NCBI GenBank assembly: GCA_012964205.1
Contig: DTUI01000029.1
Location: forward strand, 1-47,445
Origin: Candidatus Thioglobus sp.
GTDB lineage: Bacteria; Pseudomonadota; Gammaproteobacteria; PS1; Pseudothioglobaceae
Reading direction: 5' to 3'
Length of the DNA: 47,445 bases
In this document: piece after piece, positions 42,404 through 47,445 of the stretch
Numbering within the stretch: the first letter of the stretch is position 1
Layout of the letters: every line of letters begins with the position of its first letter
Position numbers and translations under genes: made by a program
The notes under the pieces: model-generated
Database searches by the model: none
Told to the model about the DNA's origin: nothing
The model's input: only the letters and a program-made list of their open reading frames with translations

Positions 42404-42832
42404 TTATGACAATTTTATGCGAACAAATTTATTGGTTAGTCGATATTTTTGTTTTGGGCTTTTTGGCTTTTCTGGAATTGTACGCTCAAAAAAATCACAC
42501 TCTAGTAGTGGATTTAAAATATCATTCCTAAATCTGGTCTTATGAGTTCGATTTAAGATTTTCATTAACTCTTCAGCGCTACTTTCCGGATGACAATTTC
42601 GTAAAATTTTAACTTGGTCCGAGCTTATTTTTTCCAAAATACAACTTAGTCCCTTCTTAGTACTTGATGTATCTTTAGATACTAATGTAGAAGTGTTTTC
42701 TTGAAAATCAAATCCATGCTGTTCGGATGAAATTGGGTGTTGATTGTTGCGTTTTAATTCCTTGTTCCAGTCTTTACTTTCAACTGAATTTTGACCTTCT
42801 TTAGTTTTTTTATCTTTTGAGAACCAAGCCAT
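42404..42832 (-). CDS. Hypothetical protein with Fic/RecG-like C-terminal winged-helix
   Basis: 142 aa; C-terminal 'RTHKTRFRNDILNPLLECDFFERTIPEKPKSPKQKYRLTNKF' resembles the wHTH at the ends of Fic and AlbA_2/RecG-like proteins; N-terminus polar and low complexity. Confidence 0.6.
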   Translation of the reverse strand: MAWFSKDKKTKEGQNSVESKDWNKELKRNNQHPISSEQHGFDFQENTSTLVSKDTSSTKKGLSCILEKISSDQVKILRNCHPESSAEELMKILNRTHKTRFRNDILNPLLECDFFERTIPEKPKSPKQKYRLTNKFVRIKLS

Positions 42833-42954
42833 GATTATTAAATATTGAACAAGTTAAGTTAAGTTTAACAAAAAACGGCGTGAGCCAACATACTGAATAA
42901 CTGGCAAACGACTGTTCAAGCTTAAAATAATAACTTTGAACGCAAATACAGGGT

Positions 42955-43731
42955 TTATTGAGTGAGGATTTGATCTAAAAATAACTGTAAACGCTCTGAT
43001 TCAGGACTTCCAAAGAATTTATCAGGTGTATTCTGCTCAATAACTTGACCTTCATCCATAAAAATAACCCGATCAGCTACTTTTTTGGCAAATCCCATCT
43101 CATGGGTAACACAAACCATTGTAATACCTTCCTTTGCTAACTCAATCATTACATCCAAAACCTCTGCGATCATTTCTGGATCAAGTGCTGAGGTTGGCTC
43201 ATCAAAGAGCATTATCTTTGGAGATGTGCACAATGCCCTCGCAATGGCGACACGTTGCTGCTGGCCACCAGAAAGCTGGTTTGGGTATTTTTCAGCTTGG
43301 TCCTTGATACCTACTCTATCTAGTAGTTTCAGTGCTTTTTCTTTTGCCTCTTGCTTGGTTTCGTTATGCACCCAAATTGGGGCTAAGGTTAAGTTATTAA
43401 TAATACTCAGATGTGGAAACAAGTTAAAGTGTTGAAACACCATGGATACCTCTGAGCGTATTTGTCTGATTTTTTTAACATCATCTGTTAGCTCAGTTCC
43501 ATCCACTACAATAGAACCCTCTTGAAATTTTTCTAGAAAGTTAACACAACGAATTAAAGTTGACTTGCCACTACCAGAAGGGCCACAAACAACAATAATC
43601 TCACCTTCTTTAACATTGAGATCAATCTCCTTGAGTGCATGAAAGTCGCCATACCACTTGTTTAATCCTTTTATTTCAATTAAATTGCAACAGTTTTTTT
43701 CGCCGATTTCTTTATTTGTTAATTCACTCAT
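42955..43731 (-). CDS. aapP: Amino-acid ABC transporter ATP-binding protein (AapP-like)
   Basis: 258 aa; Walker A 'GPSGSGKST', '[15 protein letters not shown]', '[12 protein letters not shown]'. Confidence 0.93.
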   Translation of the reverse strand: MSELTNKEIGEKNCCNLIEIKGLNKWYGDFHALKEIDLNVKEGEIIVVCGPSGSGKSTLIRCVNFLEKFQEGSIVVDGTELTDDVKKIRQIRSEVSMVFQHFNLFPHLSIINNLTLAPIWVHNETKQEAKEKALKLLDRVGIKDQAEKYPNQLSGGQQQRVAIARALCTSPKIMLFDEPTSALDPEMIAEVLDVMIELAKEGITMVCVTHEMGFAKKVADRVIFMDEGQVIEQNTPDKFFGSPESERLQLFLDQILTQ

Positions 43732-43739
43732 TTTTTTAC

Positions 43740-44837
43740 CTACTTGTGTTCAGTGCTAAAACGTACTTCTAATCTTTTTGAATAACGACTCATTGAATAT
43801 AAAATCACCCAGATAACCATGGCAACAAATACGTAGCCTTCAGTTTCTCTTCCTAGCCAGTTAGAATTGCTACTAGCTGCACCTACGATCGCTAACATAT
43901 CAAACAACCCAATAATCAATAGCAAGGTTGTATCTTTAAATAAAGCAATAAAAGAACCTACAATGTTTGGAATGGAGATCTTTAGTGCTTGTGGCAAAAT
44001 AACAAACATTGTCTTTTGTATAAAGCTAAGTCCTACCGCATCAGCAGCTTCATATTGCCCCTTAGGAATAGCTTGCAAACCACCACGAATCACTTCTGCT
44101 ATATAAGCTGTTTGAAACAAAGTGATACCAATCACGGCTCTAAGTAGCTTGTCAAAGTCCATTCCTGCAGAGAAAAACAATGGCAATACAACAGACGCCA
44201 TAAACAAAATGGTAATAAGTGGCACACCACGTACAAACTCAATATATACCACTGAAATAAATTTCACAACGCGCATTTCAGATTGTCGCCCTAATGCGAG
44301 CAAAATGCCTAATGGAAAGGAGGCGATAATACCAATAGCAGCAACCACGACAGTCAATGTAAGACCACCCCATTTGTCAGTTTCAACGATCTCTAGGCCT
44401 AGCCCCCCATATAACAAAACAAAGGCAACAACAGGGTATATTAAAAAAGACCCGATAATATAATGCGCTCTATATTGTGATTTTTTTATAAGCGATCCAA
44501 ATACAACAAGTGCTGCGATAAGGCCAAACATAGTATTAACGCGCCATAATTCTTCTTGCGGGTAAAACCCATAAATAAACATTTTAAGGTTAGCATTAAC
44601 AAAAGACCAACAAGCACCTTCTCGACCACAAGATTGATTATCTGCAGTCAAATCAAAATTAGCATCAAAAATTGTCCAATTTAAAATCGGCGGCAAGAGT
44701 AAATAGATGACGTATAACGCAATAAACGTAAGTGCAGCATTAGATATGGATGAAAACAAGTTGTCTTTCAGCCATAGAAAGGCCTTAGTTTTCGATTCTG
44801 GCGGTTGTTTTGTTTCTTTTAGCGAGTAGATTGCCAT
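43740..44837 (-). CDS. aapM: Amino-acid ABC transporter permease (AapM-like)
   Basis: 365 aa; '[27 protein letters not shown]...[29 protein letters not shown]'. Confidence 0.92.
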   Translation of the reverse strand: MAIYSLKETKQPPESKTKAFLWLKDNLFSSISNAALTFIALYVIYLLLPPILNWTIFDANFDLTADNQSCGREGACWSFVNANLKMFIYGFYPQEELWRVNTMFGLIAALVVFGSLIKKSQYRAHYIIGSFLIYPVVAFVLLYGGLGLEIVETDKWGGLTLTVVVAAIGIIASFPLGILLALGRQSEMRVVKFISVVYIEFVRGVPLITILFMASVVLPLFFSAGMDFDKLLRAVIGITLFQTAYIAEVIRGGLQAIPKGQYEAADAVGLSFIQKTMFVILPQALKISIPNIVGSFIALFKDTTLLLIIGLFDMLAIVGAASSNSNWLGRETEGYVFVAMVIWVILYSMSRYSKRLEVRFSTEHK

Positions 44838-44842
44838 AATGG

Positions 44843-46006
44843 TTACTTGCCCTTAATTTGCATTTTCTTATTAAAAATATTCAGGATTAATGAAATAACA
44901 AGTGATATCGTTAAATACACTAGCATCGTCAATATAATAATCTCAATTGCTTGGCCAACCACATTTAAGACAGTGCCTGAGAATATGGTTACTAACTCTG
45001 TATAACCAACCGCCGCTGCCAAAGAGGAGTTTTTAGTAAGATTTAAGTATTGGTTAATGATCGGCGGTATAGCTACTCTTAGCGCTTGTGGCAACACCAC
45101 CAGTCTTAATGATTGTGTTTGCGTCAGCCCCATTGCTGATGCAGCCTCTTTCTGTCCGCTATCGACAGACTCAATACCAGAGCGAATGGCTTCAGCAATA
45201 TAAGTAGCGGTATAAATACTCAAAGCAAAGGCTAGAGAGAAGAACTCAATAGATAAATCCACACCACCTCTAAAATTAAAACCTTTAAGCATTGGATACT
45301 CTAATTGCACACCAAAGGCAAAATAAACCACGCTTGGTAGTAGTAGCACAAGCCCTAAAAAGTACACAGTAGTATTAGTAACTACGCCTGTTTCATCATG
45401 CTTCTTGTTGCTACGTTTTTTAATAAAAATATAAGCAACAATACCAATAACAAGACTTGCAAGTACAAAGAAAAATCCACTCTCCATAATAGGCTTGGGC
45501 AGATACAACCCTCTTGAATTGAGAAAAATACTATCAAAAAAATTGATACTATTTTTAGGGGATGGAAAGGTGCTAAGTGCTATTGAATACCAGAATAGAA
45601 TTTGAAGCAATATTGGTATATTTCTAAAAATCTCAATATACACAGTGGCTATTTTTCTAATCAAATAATTGCTAGATAAACGTGAAATACCAACAATAAG
45701 ACCTAAGACTGATGCGAAAAATATACCAGTTATTGCAACAATCAAGGTGTTAACAATACCTACATAAAACGCTTGAAGATTGGTTGATGCTGGCGAATAA
45801 TCCAAAAAGAAATTATCATTAACAGCAAAACCAGCCTCATCATTTAAAAAACCAAAACCACTTCTAATACCTCTTTGCTCAATATTAAGCATCAAGTTAT
45901 CAAACGCTTGATAAGCAAAATAAGCAATAACAACAACGGCGAGTATCTGAAATACGATCGCCCTAACTTCGTTGTTATTTAGTAGTGATTTTAGTTTTGT
46001 AAACAC
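44843..46006 (-). CDS. aapQ: Amino-acid ABC transporter permease (AapQ-like)
   Basis: 387 aa; 'TATYIAEAIRSGIESVDSGQKEAASAMGLTQTQSLRLVVLPQALRVAIPP'. Confidence 0.92.
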   Translation of the reverse strand: MFTKLKSLLNNNEVRAIVFQILAVVVIAYFAYQAFDNLMLNIEQRGIRSGFGFLNDEAGFAVNDNFFLDYSPASTNLQAFYVGIVNTLIVAITGIFFASVLGLIVGISRLSSNYLIRKIATVYIEIFRNIPILLQILFWYSIALSTFPSPKNSINFFDSIFLNSRGLYLPKPIMESGFFFVLASLVIGIVAYIFIKKRSNKKHDETGVVTNTTVYFLGLVLLLPSVVYFAFGVQLEYPMLKGFNFRGGVDLSIEFFSLAFALSIYTATYIAEAIRSGIESVDSGQKEAASAMGLTQTQSLRLVVLPQALRVAIPPIINQYLNLTKNSSLAAAVGYTELVTIFSGTVLNVVGQAIEIIILTMLVYLTISLVISLILNIFNKKMQIKGK

Positions 46007-46024
46007 AAAAAAACCTCAATAAAA

Positions 46025-46052
46025 AAATGGCTAACTTTTTAGTTAGCCATTT
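46025..46052 (-). terminator. Intra-operon intrinsic terminator/attenuator between aapJ and aapQ
   Basis: Perfect 12-bp stem, minus strand AAATGGCTAACT-AAAA-AGTTAGCCATTT followed by a T-run. Confidence 0.85.
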
Positions 46053-46069
46053 CATATTTTGCTTAGACT

Positions 46070-47092
46070 CTATCTAAACGCTGGAGCGTATAAGATGCCG
46101 CCCTTAAGCCACAACTGGTTTACACCACGTGGAAGCTGAATTGGTGTTGACATGCCGATGTTTCTCTCGAAACTTTCGCCATAGTTACCCACTTGCGCAA
46201 TAATGTTACGCGACCAATCTTTACTAAGACCTAAGCTTTCGTTAAGCTTGCCAGATTTTCCTTGTAGTCTCTGTATACCAGGACTAGTAGAAGCATCATC
46301 GATAGTAGCTGAAGTAACACCTAACTCTTCTGCCTCAATCATTGCATTAAGTGACCATCTAACAATATTAAGCCAAGTGTTGTCATCCTTACGCACAACC
46401 GGACCTAAAGGCTCTTTAGAGATAACGTCACCCAAAACTACAGCAGAACTAGGATCTTTAAGTGTAGATCTAAGACCAGCAAGCTGAGATACATCTGAAG
46501 TTAGTGCATCACAACGATCTGCCTCAAAGCCACCTTTGGTTTGTGCAGATGTATCGTAAGTAACCGCCTTAAATTCCATTTTATTTGAACGGAAGTAATC
46601 AGCTAAGTTAAGCTCAGTTGTTGTGCCTGCTTGGATACAGAATGAAGCACCATCTAATTCTTTCACGCTGTTAACGCCTAATGCTTTCTTAACCATGAAG
46701 CCTTGACCGTCATAGTAGTTAACACCAGCAAAAGTAAGACCTAGTGAAGTATCACGAGTATGTGTCCAAGTCGTGTTACGAGAAAGCATGTCTATTTCAC
46801 CAGATGATAATGCAACAAAACGTTCTTTAGCTGTTAATGGTACGAATTTCACTTTCATGGCATCACCTAATGTAGCGGCAGCAACTGCACGACAAACATC
46901 AACATCAATACCAGACCAATGACCACTTGAGTCAGGGCTAGAAAAACCAGGTGTACCTGTTGATACGCCACAAGTTAAACTACCTTTAGCTTGTACATCT
47001 TTTAAAGTGTCACTATGGAATATACCAGCTTGCACACTAAAACTACCAATCGTTATTAACGATACAGCAGACAATTTTAATAATTGATTCAT
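46070..47092 (-). CDS. aapJ: Amino-acid ABC transporter periplasmic binding protein (AapJ-like)
   Basis: 340 aa; signal peptide, 'DVQAKGSLTCGVSTGTPGFSSPDSSGHWSGIDVDVCRAVAAATLGD'; SD-like GAGGAG upstream. Confidence 0.95.
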   Translation of the reverse strand: MNQLLKLSAVSLITIGSFSVQAGIFHSDTLKDVQAKGSLTCGVSTGTPGFSSPDSSGHWSGIDVDVCRAVAAATLGDAMKVKFVPLTAKERFVALSSGEIDMLSRNTTWTHTRDTSLGLTFAGVNYYDGQGFMVKKALGVNSVKELDGASFCIQAGTTTELNLADYFRSNKMEFKAVTYDTSAQTKGGFEADRCDALTSDVSQLAGLRSTLKDPSSAVVLGDVISKEPLGPVVRKDDNTWLNIVRWSLNAMIEAEELGVTSATIDDASTSPGIQRLQGKSGKLNESLGLSKDWSRNIIAQVGNYGESFERNIGMSTPIQLPRGVNQLWLKGGILYAPAFR

Positions 47093-47165
47093 AAACTTCT
47101 CCTCGTTGAGATAAATTAAAAAAAATTAGCTCTAATTGACACTAACCAAAGAGGAGTTTAGCAAA

Positions 47166-47193
47166 AAAAACCATTCAAAAAAGAACGGTTTTT
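47166..47193 (-). terminator. Putative intrinsic terminator after the small ORF 47202-47381
   Basis: Minus strand AAAAACCGTTC-TTTTTT-GAATGGTTTTT followed by T's; 11-bp stem with one G-T wobble. Confidence 0.65.
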
Positions 47194-47201
47194 AAAAAAA
47201 A

Positions 47202-47381
47202 TTAATGTTGTTTTTGGTAGAGTGCAATAAGACCAAGAAGCATGGTTACGGTGATAATAATACTCAAGTGCTTAGAATCAACAATAGGCGAATAACTTGT
47301 ATACGCAGAAGCTAATGTCGTACTGGCAACTAAAGATGCGGCTAGAGCCAGAATTGGCTTAATAATGATTGATAATTTCAT
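47202..47381 (-). CDS. Small membrane protein (59 aa) with signal peptide/TM
   Basis: Own translation: MKLSIIIKPILALAASLVASTTLASAYTSYSPIVDSKHLSIIITVTMLLGLIALYQKQH*. Below the ORF-track length limit. Confidence 0.6.
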   Translation of the reverse strand: MKLSIIIKPILALAASLVASTTLASAYTSYSPIVDSKHLSIIITVTMLLGLIALYQKQH

Positions 47382-47385
47382 CGGC

Positions 47386-47445
47386 TTAGTGAATTAATGC
47401 TACGCTTAAAGACATGATAACTGCTGCTGATGAATAGATAATTGT
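47386..47445 (-). CDS. 3' end of a possible short ORF running off the right edge
   Basis: Minus strand reads ...TIIYSSAAVIMSLSVALIH*, hydrophobic and only 5 bp from the next ORF; too little sequence to identify. Confidence 0.3.
   Translation of the reverse strand, partial: TIIYSSAAVIMSLSVALIH

Overview
Low-GC bacterial chromosomal window, gammaproteobacterial in gene content and order. The resemblance to SUP05/Thioglobus-type sulfur oxidisers is inference only. It is densely coded and mostly housekeeping: lptD (partial), hflK-hflC-hisZ-purA-rnr, ilvD, rnt, pxpABC, a MoxR/DUF58/Bat (vWA) cluster, selD-selU, nrdA-nrdB-ferredoxin behind two NrdR-type boxes, a fatty-acid beta-oxidation operon, hemH/thioredoxin, and an Aap-type amino-acid ABC transporter. 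No rRNA, tRNA, CRISPR array, transposase or phage module was recognised. The accessory part most worth a look is the minus-strand block 12.3-15.8 kb. It encodes LicD, a class V aminotransferase, and a cytidylyltransferase fused to a truncated Gfo/Idh Rossmann domain, with no canonical start codon upstream of its conserved N-terminal motif. Other items are a 13-unit MORN-variant repeat protein with a perfect 72-bp tandem duplication, an orphan protein with a Fic/RecG-like C-terminal winged-helix, and a small membrane ORF missing from the ORF track. I found no clear-cut new defence or mobile system. The best candidate for something under-described is the CTase/aminotransferase/LicD cassette.
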